A DNA stretch of 64,000 nucleotides from Bradyrhizobium sp. 132 (GTDB lineage: Bacteria > Pseudomonadota > Alphaproteobacteria > Rhizobiales > Xanthobacteraceae): positions 170,199 to 234,198 of the forward strand of contig NZ_JADPKY010000158.1 of the NCBI RefSeq assembly GCF_023074185.1, read 5' to 3'. Both the position numbers and the translations under genes were made by a program. How positions within the stretch are numbered: the stretch's first letter is position 1; every line of letters starts with the position of its first letter. This document shows, piece after piece, positions 1-9,264 of this stretch. The notes beneath the pieces are model-generated. The model was given only the letters and a program-made list of their open reading frames with translations. It ran no database searches and had not been told where the DNA came from.

Positions 1-728
1 ACGACTACGTCATCGATGGCGGCAAGATGTGGATCACAAACGGCACCCAGGCCGATTGGATCTGCCTGCTCGCCAACACCGGCGACGGGCCCGTTCACCG
101 CAACAAGTCGCTGATCTGCGTGCCCATGAAGACCAAGGGCGTCACTGTCGCGCGAAAACTCGACAAGATGGGCATGCGCTCCTCCGACACCGCCCAAATC
201 TTCTTCGACAATGTCCGCGTGCCCAGGCGCAACCGGATCGGCGAGGAGGGCAAGGGCTTCACCTACCAGATGATCCAGTTCCAGGAGGAGCGCCTCTGGG
301 GTGCGGCGGCCTGCCTGAAGGCGCACGAATACATCATCAACGAGACCATCGAATACACCCGCAACCGAAAAGCCTTCGGCAAGTCCATCCTCGACAACCA
401 GGTCGTTCACTTCAAGCTGGCGGAGCTGCAGACCGAGGTCGAGCTGCTGCGCGCGCTGATCTACCGCGCTGGCGAGGCGCTGGTGGCGGGCGAGGATGTC
501 ACAAAACTTGCGACCATGGCCAAGCTGAAGGCCGGGCGGCTCGGCCGCGAACTTACCGACGCCTGCTTGCAATATTGGGGCGGAATGGGCTTTACCAACG
601 AGACGCCGGTCAGCCGTGCCTATCGCGACAGCCGCCTGACTTCGATCGGCGGCGGCGCGGACGAGGTCATGCTGATGGTCCTGTGCAAGATGATGGGCAC
701 GCTGCCCGGCAGCAAAGGAAGCTCTTGA
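1..728 (+). CDS. Acyl-CoA dehydrogenase, 3' part (5' end outside window)
   Basis: C-terminal 242 codons of an acyl-CoA dehydrogenase, an FAD enzyme that oxidises acyl-CoA to the 2-enoyl-CoA. The frame is open from the first base and enters in the middle beta domain (KMWITNGTQ). It continues through the family-typical FFDNVRVP and the C-terminal helical domain, which has TRNRKAFGK, QYWGGMGF and a final GGGADEVML. This order matches the last two thirds of a ~380-residue enzyme. The stop overlaps the ATG of the following GST gene (TGATG), so the two are co-transcribed. The substrate cannot be read from the sequence. The nearby carboxylase suggests a branched or odd acyl-CoA (inference). Confidence 0.95.
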   Translation, partial: DYVIDGGKMWITNGTQADWICLLANTGDGPVHRNKSLICVPMKTKGVTVARKLDKMGMRSSDTAQIFFDNVRVPRRNRIGEEGKGFTYQMIQFQEERLWGAAACLKAHEYIINETIEYTRNRKAFGKSILDNQVVHFKLAELQTEVELLRALIYRAGEALVAGEDVTKLATMAKLKAGRLGRELTDACLQYWGGMGFTNETPVSRAYRDSRLTSIGGGADEVMLMVLCKMMGTLPGSKGSS

Positions 729-1384
729 TGATCACGCTCTATCACTGCGACGCAGCGCGCTCTTTCCGTCCACTCTGGATGCTGGAGGAGATGGGACTTC
801 CCTACGAACTGAAGATGCTGCCGTTCCCGCCGCGGGTCTTCGCCAAGGAATACCTCGCGCTCAATCCGCTGGGCACGATTCCCTTTTTGGTCGACGGCGA
901 GACCAAGATGACGGAATCGTCCGGCATCTGCCACTATCTCGGCATCAAGCACGGGCCGACGCCGCTGATGGTGGGACCTGAGGATCCCGCCTATGGCGCG
1001 TTCCTGAACTGGATGTATTTCAGCGACGCCACGTTAACGTTCCCGCAGACGCTGGTGCTCCGATACACCCAGCTCGAGCCGGAAGTGCGCCGCAATCCGC
1101 AGGTCGCTACCGACTATGCAAAGTGGTTCCTGGGCCGGCTGCGCGCCGTCGAGGCCGCGACCGCCAATGCCGAAACATTGTGCGCGGGTCGCTTCACCGC
1201 CGCTGACATTGTCATTGGTTATGCGCTCCGCCTCGCCGGCAACATCGGGCTCGCCAAGGACTTTGGGCCAAATGTCGCAGGTTATTGGGCGTGCTTGCAG
1301 CAGCGCGATGGATTCAAACGTGCGGTTGCTGCGGAGCAGAAGGCTGGAGTCGAACAGAACATCGCGGCGCGTGTGAGGGCGTAG
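728..1384 (+). CDS. Glutathione S-transferase family protein
   Basis: 218 residues. The N-terminal thioredoxin-like domain begins MITLYHCDAARSFRPLWMLEE. It has the cis-proline region NPLGTIPFLVD near residue 60 and the glutathione-contacting MTESSGICHYL near residue 75. The C-terminal half is the all-helical GST domain. The active-site position is occupied by a CDAARS/F-type segment, so the chemistry is not certain. The start overlaps the stop of the acyl-CoA dehydrogenase by one base, which indicates translational coupling. A role in detoxifying or opening a catabolic intermediate is inference. Confidence 0.9.
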   Translation: MITLYHCDAARSFRPLWMLEEMGLPYELKMLPFPPRVFAKEYLALNPLGTIPFLVDGETKMTESSGICHYLGIKHGPTPLMVGPEDPAYGAFLNWMYFSDATLTFPQTLVLRYTQLEPEVRRNPQVATDYAKWFLGRLRAVEAATANAETLCAGRFTAADIVIGYALRLAGNIGLAKDFGPNVAGYWACLQQRDGFKRAVAAEQKAGVEQNIAARVRA

Positions 1385-1558
1385 CTCCGTCGCCTGGACG
1401 AAATTGTTGCTTGCCGGTTCCGGGTTCGTCCTCTGGACGTCCGGGAACGCCGATGTTTTACGCTCCATGACAGCGCTACCGCGCCGTGACAGCGCCCAAA
1501 TTTCCGCTAAGGTGACCTCCGTCCGCAGCGGCCAAAGAGCCGCGCGAGGAGGATCCCA

Positions 1559-2359
1559 ATGGAAGATAACGGTCGCGAATCCGACCATTTGATGCTGATC
1601 ACGCCGGAGCGGGTATTCTATGCCGGCCTGCTCGGCCGCCCCCGCAAGCGGACGCCCGGCTGCTGCCACGTCTATGTCGCGGTCAAGGGTAGCCTGCATC
1701 TGACGCTCGACGAAGTCCTCGCCACCGGCGAGCTGTTCGTCACCTTGCCGAACCAGCGGCATTCCATTGCCAGCGACTACCGCACGGCGATCAGCGTGAC
1801 GCTGGAGCCGGAGAGCATGCCTGATGGCGTGATCGAGGCCTTGGCCGCGCGGCTCACCGGACCCGACCAGGCTGTCTATGCCCGTAAGATTCTCGCCGCC
1901 TACACGTTGTTGCGACAGCGCCGCTACGGCGACATCACCACCGCCGAATTTGACGAGATGTGTTTTGGCGAAGCGCTGCCGCGGCGCGTGCTCGACCCGC
2001 GCGTGACGCGTGCGGTGGCGCGCATCGGCCGCTTCACGGGCGAGCCCGTGACGGCGGACACATGCGCGGCGGACGCCGGACTTTCCGCTTCGCGTTTCCT
2101 GCATCTGTTCAAGGAAGAGACCGGCATCTCGTTTCGCTCCTTCCGCGCCTGGAAGCGCGCGCGGCATCTGCTGCACTTCGCCAACCAGGACCTCAACCTC
2201 GCCCATCTCGCGCAGGATATCGGCTATCCCGACAGCACCCATTTCAGCCATTCGATCCGCCGCTTCTACGGCCTGAAGCCGCGCGCGATCTTCGTCGGCT
2301 CGCGGGATCTAGCGATCTATCGCAGCAGCGAGACGGTGAGGCTGGCGGAGGCGAGCTAG
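1559..2359 (+). CDS. AraC-family transcriptional regulator
   Basis: 266 residues. The C-terminal ~100 residues form the double helix-turn-helix of the AraC/XylS family: DAGLSASRFLHLFKEETG is the first HTH, and LAHLAQDIGYPDSTHFSHSIRRFYG is the second with its signature. The N-terminal ~150 residues look like a cupin-type sensor of unknown ligand. The ATG is preceded by GAGGAGG at 1546-1552. Its target may be the preceding dehydrogenase-GST pair or the BKACE gene downstream. No operator was identified. Confidence 0.92.
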   Translation: MEDNGRESDHLMLITPERVFYAGLLGRPRKRTPGCCHVYVAVKGSLHLTLDEVLATGELFVTLPNQRHSIASDYRTAISVTLEPESMPDGVIEALAARLTGPDQAVYARKILAAYTLLRQRRYGDITTAEFDEMCFGEALPRRVLDPRVTRAVARIGRFTGEPVTADTCAADAGLSASRFLHLFKEETGISFRSFRAWKRARHLLHFANQDLNLAHLAQDIGYPDSTHFSHSIRRFYGLKPRAIFVGSRDLAIYRSSETVRLAEAS

Positions 2360-2370
2360 CTCGCTCTTGC

Positions 2371-2459
2371 AGGGTGGGCAAAGCGAAGCGTGCCCACCAC
2401 CTTCGTGAGGTGTGGAGAGATGGTGGGCAGGCGCCAGGGCGCCTTTGCCCGCCCTACGA
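2371..2459. repeat. Palindromic intergenic repeat, GGGCAAAGCGAAGCGTGCCC type
   Basis: GGGTGGGCAAAGCGAAGCGTGCCCACC forms one hairpin. A second arm (GGTGGGCAGGCGCCAGGGCGCC and on to GCCCGCCC) follows within 60 bases. It lies between the AraC gene and the BKACE gene. The element resembles dispersed palindromes of Bradyrhizobium-type genomes. It is non-coding and may end the upstream transcript. Confidence 0.7.
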
Positions 2460-2556
2460 CAGCTAGCGTTTAGCTAGCTTCTCCGCGCAAGAAGCCGCGT
2501 GCCGCCCATCACATGATCGCAAGCGTTGAATTATCAACGTGCGAGACATTCAAGGC

Positions 2557-3423
2557 ATGAGCGACAAGGCCGTCATCACCTGCGCGCTGAACGGCGTGCT
2601 CACTGACCCCAGGCAGCACAACGTGCCTGTGACGCCCGAGCAGATGGCGCGCGAGGCCAAGGCTGCGTTCGATGCCGGCGCGTCCATCATGCACATCCAT
2701 CTGCGCCAGCAGGCGCCGGACAAGGGGCATCTGCCGTCCTGGGAGGTCAGCGTCAGCAAGGAGATCCAGCAGGCGATCCGCGAAGCCTGCCCCGGCGTGA
2801 TCATCAACCACACCTCCGGCGTCTCTGGGCCGAACTACAGTGGAGCGCTGGATTGCATCCGCGAGACCAGGCCGGAGATCGCCGCCTGCAATGCCGGCTC
2901 GCTGAACTATCTGAAGGTGAAAGCCGACAATAGCTGGGCCTGGCCGCCGATGATGTTCGACAATGCGGTCGAGAAGGTGAAGGACTATCTCGACGTCATG
3001 AACGCGGTCGGTACCATCCCCGAATTCGAATGCTTCGACGTCGGTATCGTGCGTTGCGTTGGGATGTACACCCAGGTCGGCATGTACAAGGGTCCGCTCG
3101 AGTATAATTTCGTGATGGGCGTCGCCTCCGGCATGCCGTCCGATCCCGATCTGCTGCCGATCCTGATCAAGCTGAAGCGTCCCGAGGCGCATTTTCAGGT
3201 CACGGCGATCGGCCGCGAAGAGATCTGGCCGCTGCATCAGCGCTGCGCCGAGCTCGGCGGCCATCTGCGCACCGGTCTCGAAGATGCCTTCTATCTCGCC
3301 GACGGCAAGAAGGTGACGTCCAACGGCCAGCTGATCGAAGCCATCGCCGCCTGCGCCCGGCGCGCGGGCCGCGAGATCGCGAGCCCGGCGGAAGCGCGGA
3401 AGATTTTTGGTACGAATAGGTAG
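2557..3423 (+). CDS. Beta-keto acid cleavage enzyme (BKACE, DUF849)
   Basis: 288 residues from the ATG at 2557; an in-frame GTG at 2539 would add six residues. The family uses a metal ion to condense a beta-keto acid with acetyl-CoA and release acetoacetate plus a new acyl-CoA. The known example is 3-keto-5-aminohexanoate cleavage enzyme (Kce). The metal-binding H-x-H is visible as HIHLR, at residues 46 and 48 with this start, the same numbering as Kce. HTSGVSGPN and the later EFECFDVG segment also fit. The natural beta-keto acid is unknown. Its position just before an acyl-CoA carboxylase suggests a shared catabolic pathway. Confidence 0.93.
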   Translation: MSDKAVITCALNGVLTDPRQHNVPVTPEQMAREAKAAFDAGASIMHIHLRQQAPDKGHLPSWEVSVSKEIQQAIREACPGVIINHTSGVSGPNYSGALDCIRETRPEIAACNAGSLNYLKVKADNSWAWPPMMFDNAVEKVKDYLDVMNAVGTIPEFECFDVGIVRCVGMYTQVGMYKGPLEYNFVMGVASGMPSDPDLLPILIKLKRPEAHFQVTAIGREEIWPLHQRCAELGGHLRTGLEDAFYLADGKKVTSNGQLIEAIAACARRAGREIASPAEARKIFGTNR

Positions 3424-3436
3424 GTATCGCCTCACC

Positions 3437-3522
3437 CGTCATTGCGAGCGCAGCGAAGCAATCCCGAATCTTTCTGCTAAGGCGGTCTGGATTGCTTCGT
3501 CGCTCCGCTCCTCGCAGTGACG
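3437..3522. repeat. Palindromic repeat family A, copy 1
   Basis: Ends are CGTCATTGCGAG and CTCGCAGTGACG in inverted orientation. Inner arms are CGAAGCAATCC and GGATTGCTTCG. Copies 2 and 3 are at 7137-7222 and 47573-47659. It sits in the gap before the carboxyltransferase gene and ends 15 bases before its ATG, so it is transcribed as part of the leader if the two genes are linked. Confidence 0.85.
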
Positions 3523-3536
3523 AGCAGGATGAATTT

Positions 3537-5153
3537 ATGTCCATTCTCGAAAACACAATTTCCCCCGGCAGCGCCGCCCATCAGGCCAACCGCGATGGCA
3601 TGCTCGGCCTGATCGACCGCATGCGGGCGCTGGAAGAGCGCACGCGTGCCGCGTCTGCCGTGGCGAAAGATCGCTTTCACAAGCGCGGCCAGCTGCTGCC
3701 GCGCGAGCGCGTCGCATTGGTGCTCGATCCCGGCGCGCCCTTCATCGAGCTGTCCACGCTGGCCGGCTACATGTTCGACGTGCCGGATCCAAGCAAGAGC
3801 GTGCCCGGCGGCGGCGTCATTGCCGGCATCGGCTTCGTCTCGGGCATCCGCTGCATGATCAGCGCCAACGATTCCGGCATCGATGCCGGCGCGCTTCAAC
3901 CTTACGGCCTGGACAAGACGATACGCGTGCAGGAGCTCGCGCTGGAGAACAAGCTGCCTTATCTCCAGCTGGTCGAAAGCGCCGGTGCCAATCTCCTGCG
4001 CTACCGCGTCGAAGACTTTGTCCGTGGTGGCAACATCTTTCGCAATCTCGCGCGGCTCTCGGCTGCCGGGCTGCCCGTCGTCACCGTGACGCATGGCTCC
4101 TCGACCGCCGGTGGCGCCTATCAGACCGGCCTGTCCGATTACATCGTCATGGTCCGTGGCCGCACTCGCGCCTTCCTCGCGGGTCCGCCGCTGCTGAAGG
4201 CTGCAACTGGCGAGATCGCGACAGAGGAGGAACTCGGCGGCGCCGAGATGCACACGCAGGTTTCCGGTCTCGGCGACTATCTCGCCGAGGATGACCGCGA
4301 CGCATTGCGCATTGCGCGGGAGATCATGGCCGCGCTGGAGTGGGAGCGGCCGGGCAAGGCGGCAGCACAGTTCAAGCCGCCGCGCTACCACCAGGAAGAG
4401 CTGCTCGGCATCATGCCGATGGACCACAAGCGCTCCGTGGACATGAAGCAGGTGATCGCGCGCATCGTCGACGATTCCGATTTCACCGAGATGGCGCCGA
4501 ACTACGGCCCGGCCACCGTCTGCGGCCATGCCCGCATCGAGGGCCAGGCAATCGGTATCATCACCAACAACGGCCCTCTGGATCCTGCCGGCGCCAACAA
4601 GGCGACGCATTTCATCCAGGCTTGCTGCCAGACCCGCACGCCATTGCTGTATCTGAACAACACCACCGGCTACATGGTCGGCAAATCCTACGAAGAAGCC
4701 GGCATGATCAAGCACGGCTCCAAGATGATCCAGGCGGTGACGTCGGCGACGGTGCCGCAGATCACCATCTATTGCGGCGCCTCGTTCGGCGCCGGCAATT
4801 ACGGCATGTGCGGGCGCGGCTTCCATCCACGCTTCTGCTTCTCCTGGCCCAACGCCAAGACCGCCGTGATGGGCGGCGAGCAGGCCGCCGAGACCATGGC
4901 GATCGTCACCGAAGCCGCCGCAGCTCGCCGCGGCAAGCCGGTCGAAAAAGAAAAGCTCGATGCCATGAAGGCGCAGATCGTCGGCGTGTTCGACGGCCAG
5001 ATGGACGTGTTCTCGACCAGCGCGCGCGTGCTCGACGACGGCGTGATCGATCCGCGCGACACCCGCGCGGTCCTGTCTGAGGTGCTCGCGATCTGCCGCG
5101 AGGGCGATGCGCGCACGCCCCAGCGCATGCAATTCTCGGTGGCTCGCCCATGA
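3537..5153 (+). CDS. Acyl-CoA carboxylase, carboxyltransferase (beta) subunit
   Basis: 538 residues from the ATG at 3537; an earlier in-frame ATG lies inside the palindromic repeat and is unlikely to be used. The carboxyltransferase moves CO2 from carboxybiotin to an acyl-CoA. Both crotonase-like halves are present: the N-terminal half has GGGVIAGIGFVSG and THGSSTAGGAY, and the C-terminal half has NNTTGYMVG, YEEAGMIKHGSK and GASFGAGNYGMCGR. The sequence style matches methylcrotonyl-CoA (LiuB) and geranyl-CoA (AtuC) carboxylases, not propionyl-CoA carboxylase. Length does not separate LiuB from AtuC. The stop overlaps the start of the biotin carboxylase gene (ATGA at 5150). Confidence 0.93.
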   Translation: MSILENTISPGSAAHQANRDGMLGLIDRMRALEERTRAASAVAKDRFHKRGQLLPRERVALVLDPGAPFIELSTLAGYMFDVPDPSKSVPGGGVIAGIGFVSGIRCMISANDSGIDAGALQPYGLDKTIRVQELALENKLPYLQLVESAGANLLRYRVEDFVRGGNIFRNLARLSAAGLPVVTVTHGSSTAGGAYQTGLSDYIVMVRGRTRAFLAGPPLLKAATGEIATEEELGGAEMHTQVSGLGDYLAEDDRDALRIAREIMAALEWERPGKAAAQFKPPRYHQEELLGIMPMDHKRSVDMKQVIARIVDDSDFTEMAPNYGPATVCGHARIEGQAIGIITNNGPLDPAGANKATHFIQACCQTRTPLLYLNNTTGYMVGKSYEEAGMIKHGSKMIQAVTSATVPQITIYCGASFGAGNYGMCGRGFHPRFCFSWPNAKTAVMGGEQAAETMAIVTEAAAARRGKPVEKEKLDAMKAQIVGVFDGQMDVFSTSARVLDDGVIDPRDTRAVLSEVLAICREGDARTPQRMQFSVARP

Positions 5154-7126
5154 GGAACGGATCAGTGCAGCACCGGCCGTTCTTCAAGGTCTTGATCGCC
5201 AATCGCGGCGAGATCGCGTTGCGCGTGATGCGCAGCGCACGGAAGCTCGGCCTCGGCGTCGTCGCGGTCTATTCGGATGCGGATCGCGACGCGCTCCATG
5301 TGCGGCAGGCCGACCAGGCCGTGCACATTGGCGAAGCGCTGCCGGCGCATTCCTATCTCAACATCCCCGCGATCATTGCGGCCGCAAAAGCCAGCGGCGC
5401 GGATGCAGTGCATCCCGGCTATGGCTTCCTCGCCGAGAACGAGGAGTTTGCGCAGGCCTGCAAGGATGCCGGCCTGGTCTTCATCGGCCCCTCGCCGCAG
5501 GCGATCGAGTCGATGGGTAACAAGGCCGGCGCCAAAGAGATCATGAACAAGGCCGGCGTGCCCTGCGTGCCCGGCTATCAGGGCGCCGACCAAGGCGACG
5601 AGGTCATGCTGACGGAAGCCAAAAAGATCGGCTTCCCCGTGATGATCAAGGCGGTCGCCGGCGGTGGCGGCCGAGGCATGCGGCTCGTCACCGACGCTGC
5701 ATCCTTCGGCGATGCCCTGCGCAGTGCACGGTCCGAGGCAAAGGCGGCGTTCGGCGATCCCTCCGTCATTCTCGAACGCGCCATCCAGAATCCCCGTCAT
5801 ATCGAGATCCAGGTGTTCGGCGACAGCCACGGCAATGCCATTCATCTCGGCGAGCGCGATTGCTCGGTACAGCGGCGGCACCAGAAGCTGATCGAGGAGG
5901 CGCCGTCGCCCGCGGTCACGCCCGAGTTGCGTGGAAAGATGGGCGAGGTCGCGGTCGCCGCGGTGAAGGCATTGCGTTACGAGGGCGCCGGGACGCTGGA
6001 GTTCCTGCTCGATACGAGTGGCGCGTTCTACTTCATGGAAATGAACACGCGCCTCCAGGTCGAGCATCCCGTGACCGAGGCGATCACCGGGCTCGATCTC
6101 GTCGAACTGCAGCTGCGCGTCGCGCGCGGCGAGCAATTGCCGGTGAAGCAGCAGGACATTCGCTTCACAGGCCACGCGATCGAGGTGCGGCTGTGCTCGG
6201 AGGACGCCGCGCATGATTTCATGCCGCAGTCCGGGCGCATGGCGCGCTGGCAGGTGCCGGATGGCATTCGCGTCGAGCATGCGCTGCAATCGGGCTCTGA
6301 GATTCCGCCGTTCTACGATTCCATGATCGCCAAGGTGATCAGCCATGGGGCGACACGCGAGGAGGCGAGGGGGCGGCTGATCGTCGGCCTGGAGCAACTG
6401 ACCGGATTCGGTGTGACCACCAATCAGGCGTTCCTGATGTCATGCCTGCGCCATCCCAGCTTTGCCAAGGGCGAAGCGACCACGGCGTTCATTGGTGCGC
6501 ATCGCGACGAATTGCTGGGGCCGGTTGCGAGTAGCACATTCAGCGCCGCGCTTGCGGGCCTTCTGCTCTACGTCACGAGCCCGCAGGCACCGTCGTGGCG
6601 CAGTGGGCGAAGCCTCGCGGCAACGTTTCCGCTACCGGCAAAGATCGATATCGCCGGCCAGACGCATGAGCTCGAAGTCACCCGGGAGCGCGATGGCAGC
6701 TACACCGTTGCCATCGACGGCCGGCAGGACAAGTTCGAGGTCGATCAGCTCGACCTCGACGTGATCCGCTTTCGCCATGACGGCGTGATGGACAGCGCAA
6801 AATTCCTGCGCGACGGCGACCGGCTCTACCTCCAGTACCGCGGCATCCCGCTCGCGGCGACCGATCTCACCTTCGCCGCGCCGAAGGCCGCTGCAACAAA
6901 TGGTGGCGACGGAAAAGTCCGTGCCGCCATGAACGGCCGCGTCGTTGCCGTGCTGGTCAAGCCGGGTGAGCGCGTCACCGCCGGTCAGCCGGTGATGACA
7001 CTGGAAGCGATGAAGATGGAGCACGTCCACAAGGCCGGCATCGACGGGATGGTCGCGGCGATCGACGTCGCCGAGGGCGAGCAGGTCACGACGGGGAAAA
7101 TCGTGGCTGAGATCGGGGCTGGGTAG
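5150..7126 (+). CDS. Acyl-CoA carboxylase, biotin carboxylase/BCCP (alpha) subunit
   Basis: 658 residues. It makes carboxybiotin from ATP and bicarbonate for the upstream carboxyltransferase. The biotin carboxylase domain begins KVLIANRGEIALRVMR. It has the ATP-grasp glycine loop GGGGRGMR near residue 170 and EMNTRLQVEHPVTE near residue 300. A linker follows, then a C-terminal biotinyl domain with EAMKMEH, whose lysine 622 is the biotinylation site. The length fits the LiuD/AtuF alpha subunits. The start overlaps the previous stop, so equimolar production is expected. Confidence 0.95.
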   Translation: MRNGSVQHRPFFKVLIANRGEIALRVMRSARKLGLGVVAVYSDADRDALHVRQADQAVHIGEALPAHSYLNIPAIIAAAKASGADAVHPGYGFLAENEEFAQACKDAGLVFIGPSPQAIESMGNKAGAKEIMNKAGVPCVPGYQGADQGDEVMLTEAKKIGFPVMIKAVAGGGGRGMRLVTDAASFGDALRSARSEAKAAFGDPSVILERAIQNPRHIEIQVFGDSHGNAIHLGERDCSVQRRHQKLIEEAPSPAVTPELRGKMGEVAVAAVKALRYEGAGTLEFLLDTSGAFYFMEMNTRLQVEHPVTEAITGLDLVELQLRVARGEQLPVKQQDIRFTGHAIEVRLCSEDAAHDFMPQSGRMARWQVPDGIRVEHALQSGSEIPPFYDSMIAKVISHGATREEARGRLIVGLEQLTGFGVTTNQAFLMSCLRHPSFAKGEATTAFIGAHRDELLGPVASSTFSAALAGLLLYVTSPQAPSWRSGRSLAATFPLPAKIDIAGQTHELEVTRERDGSYTVAIDGRQDKFEVDQLDLDVIRFRHDGVMDSAKFLRDGDRLYLQYRGIPLAATDLTFAAPKAAATNGGDGKVRAAMNGRVVAVLVKPGERVTAGQPVMTLEAMKMEHVHKAGIDGMVAAIDVAEGEQVTTGKIVAEIGAG

Positions 7127-7136
7127 AGCGGCAGCT

Positions 7137-7222
7137 CGTCATTGCGAGGAGCGAAGCGACGAAGCAATCCAGACTGCATCCGGGGAAAGATTCTGGATTG
7201 CTTCGCTGCGCTCGCAATGACG
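7137..7222. repeat. Palindromic repeat family A, copy 2
   Basis: CGTCATTGCGAG at the left and CTCGCAATGACG at the right, with CGAAGCAATCC and GGATTGCTTCG inside. It lies between the convergent ends of the carboxylase operon (+) and the ABC importer operon (-), a position where such palindromes often act as transcript ends. Confidence 0.85.
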
Positions 7223-7273
7223 ATGGGGAGATAGTGCCGTCTCGCACTTCGTCCCGGCAAGGCGTGCGCCTAA

Positions 7274-8260
7274 TCAAGAGCCCCGCCCCGTCCCGTCATT
7301 GAGCAAGCACGCCACCTGGTGTCCGTCGCCCGCGCCCACCAGCGCCGGCCGCTCCGTCTTGCACCGCTCCATCGCAAACCGGCAGCGGGTGTGAAACGCG
7401 CAGCCCGACGGCGGATTGACCGGGCTTGGCACGTCGCCGTCGACCAGCGGCGTGAGCTTTTTGGCGAGTGGGTTGGCGATCGGCACGGAGGCGAGCAAGG
7501 CCTGCGTATAGGGATGGCGCGGGTTCCTGAACAGCTCGTCCTTGTCGGCAATCTCGACGATGCGGCCGAGATACATCACGGCGACGCGGTGACTGATATG
7601 GGCGACCACGGCGAGGTCATGCGCGATGAAGAGATAGGAGAAGCCGTGCTCGCGTTGCAGATCGATCAACAGGTTGATCACCTGCGCCTGGATCGAGACG
7701 TCGAGCGCGGAGACCGGCTCGTCGCAGACGATCAGCCGCGGCTCCAGCGCGAGCGCCCGCGCGATGCAGATGCGCTGGCGCTGGCCGCCGGAGAATTGGT
7801 GCGGAAAATTGCGCATCTGGTCGGGCCGCAAGCCAACCTGCTCGAACAGCTTTGCGGTACGCGCCTCCAGTGCCTTGCCGGTCGCGAGTCCGTGCACGAG
7901 CAGCGGCTCGCCGACGATGTCGCCTGCGGTCATGCGCGGATTGAGCGACGCGAACGGATCCTGGAACACGATCTGCATCGAACGACGGTGCGGCCGCAGC
8001 GCAGCCTTGGAGAGGCGAGTGATGTCCTCGCCGTCGAGGCGGATCTGGCCGGAGGTCGGCTCGACCAGCCGCAGCACACTGCGTGCCACCGTCGACTTGC
8101 CGCAGCCGGATTCGCCGACAAGGCCGAGCGTCTCACCGGTGCCAACCGAAAATGAGACGCCGTCGACCGCATGCACTGTGCCGATTTGTCGGCGCAACAC
8201 GCCGGCGCGCACCGGATAGTGTTTCTTGAGGTCAGTGACTTCGAGCAGCGCCTCGGTCAT
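7274..8260 (-). CDS. Peptide/opine-type ABC importer ATPase (DppF/OppF)
   Basis: 328 residues from the ATG whose complement is at 8258-8260. The longer upstream frame is rejected because this ATG overlaps the stop of the partner ATPase. Walker A is GESGCGKST. The Q-loop region is FQDPFASLNPRM, the signature is FSGGQRQR and Walker B leads to CDEPVSALD. The C-terminus has the oligopeptide-type extension with GCAFHTRC, a cysteine-containing segment characteristic of OppD/F proteins. It is the last gene of the five-gene importer operon. Confidence 0.94.
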   Translation of the reverse strand: MTEALLEVTDLKKHYPVRAGVLRRQIGTVHAVDGVSFSVGTGETLGLVGESGCGKSTVARSVLRLVEPTSGQIRLDGEDITRLSKAALRPHRRSMQIVFQDPFASLNPRMTAGDIVGEPLLVHGLATGKALEARTAKLFEQVGLRPDQMRNFPHQFSGGQRQRICIARALALEPRLIVCDEPVSALDVSIQAQVINLLIDLQREHGFSYLFIAHDLAVVAHISHRVAVMYLGRIVEIADKDELFRNPRHPYTQALLASVPIANPLAKKLTPLVDGDVPSPVNPPSGCAFHTRCRFAMERCKTERPALVGAGDGHQVACLLNDGTGRGS

Positions 8261-9264
8261 GCCACCTCCGCCACTTCGGCCGCGCGCCAGCAGGCCGCGA
8301 GATGGCCGCCGCCCCAATCGATGAGCGGCGGATATTCGGCCTCGCAGCGCTTGATCGCGAGCGTGCAGCGCGGCGCGAAGGCGCAACCCTTTGGCAGTCG
8401 CACCAGCGACGGAACCGTGCCGGGAATTTCGTTCAGCCGTGCCTGCGCGGCGACGCCCGGCGCCGGCACTGCCGGTATCGAGGCCATCAATCCGCGCGTG
8501 TAGGGATGCTTTGGCGCGGCGAACAGCGCCTCGACGCTGGCTTCCTCGACCTTCCGACCCGCATACATCACGATGACGCGCTGCGCGGTCTGCGCGACGA
8601 CACCGAGATCATGCGTGATCAGCACGAGCCCGGTGCCGAGCTCCTTCTGAAGGTCCAGGATCAGCGCCAGAATCTGCGCCTGGATGGTGACGTCGAGCGC
8701 GGTGGTGGGCTCGTCCGCGATCAGCAGCGCCGGCCGGCACGCCAGCGCCATCGCGATCATGGCGCGCTGGCGCATGCCGCCTGAGAGTTGATGCGGATAT
8801 TCCCGCGCGCGCCGAGCCGGCTCGGGGATGCGCACCAGGCGCAGCATCTCGATCGCGATGTCGCGGGCCTCTTTGCTCGACATGTTCCGGTGCAGCCGCA
8901 CCGCCTCGACGATCTGGTCGCCGATCCGCATCACCGGATTGAGCGAGGTCATCGGCTCCTGGAAGATCATGGAGATGCGATTTCCGCGGATCGCGCGCAT
9001 CTCAGCTTCGTCCAGCGCCAGAAGATCAGTGCCTTCGAGCGTGACGGAGCCGCCGACGATGCGGCCGGGCGGATCCGGCACCAGCCGCATCAGGGAGAGG
9101 GCCGTGACGCTCTTGCCGCAGCCGGATTCGCCGACGATCGCGAGCGTCTCGCCGCGCCTCACCGTGAAGGAAACGTCATCGACGGCCTTGAAGAGACCGG
9201 AGTTGGTGAAGAACACCGTCTTCAGGTTCTTCACATCGAGCACGAGATCGGATTTGTCCGCCAT
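8257..9264 (-). CDS. Peptide/opine-type ABC importer ATPase (DppD/OppD)
   Basis: 335 residues. Walker A is GESGCGKSV, the Q-loop segment is FQEPMTSLNPVM, the signature is LSGGMRQR and Walker B leads to ADEPTTALD. The C-terminal GCAFAPRC matches the OppD/F extension. Both ends overlap the neighbouring genes by four or fewer bases (ATGA-type overlaps), so it pairs with the other ATPase to form a heterodimer. Confidence 0.94.
   Translation of the reverse strand: MADKSDLVLDVKNLKTVFFTNSGLFKAVDDVSFTVRRGETLAIVGESGCGKSVTALSLMRLVPDPPGRIVGGSVTLEGTDLLALDEAEMRAIRGNRISMIFQEPMTSLNPVMRIGDQIVEAVRLHRNMSSKEARDIAIEMLRLVRIPEPARRAREYPHQLSGGMRQRAMIAMALACRPALLIADEPTTALDVTIQAQILALILDLQKELGTGLVLITHDLGVVAQTAQRVIVMYAGRKVEEASVEALFAAPKHPYTRGLMASIPAVPAPGVAAQARLNEIPGTVPSLVRLPKGCAFAPRCTLAIKRCEAEYPPLIDWGGGHLAACWRAAEVAEVA

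Noticed and set aside
3477..5132. A 551-codon minus-strand open frame opposite the carboxyltransferase
   Set aside because: A shadow frame; the plus-strand protein has both crotonase-like halves and active-site loops.
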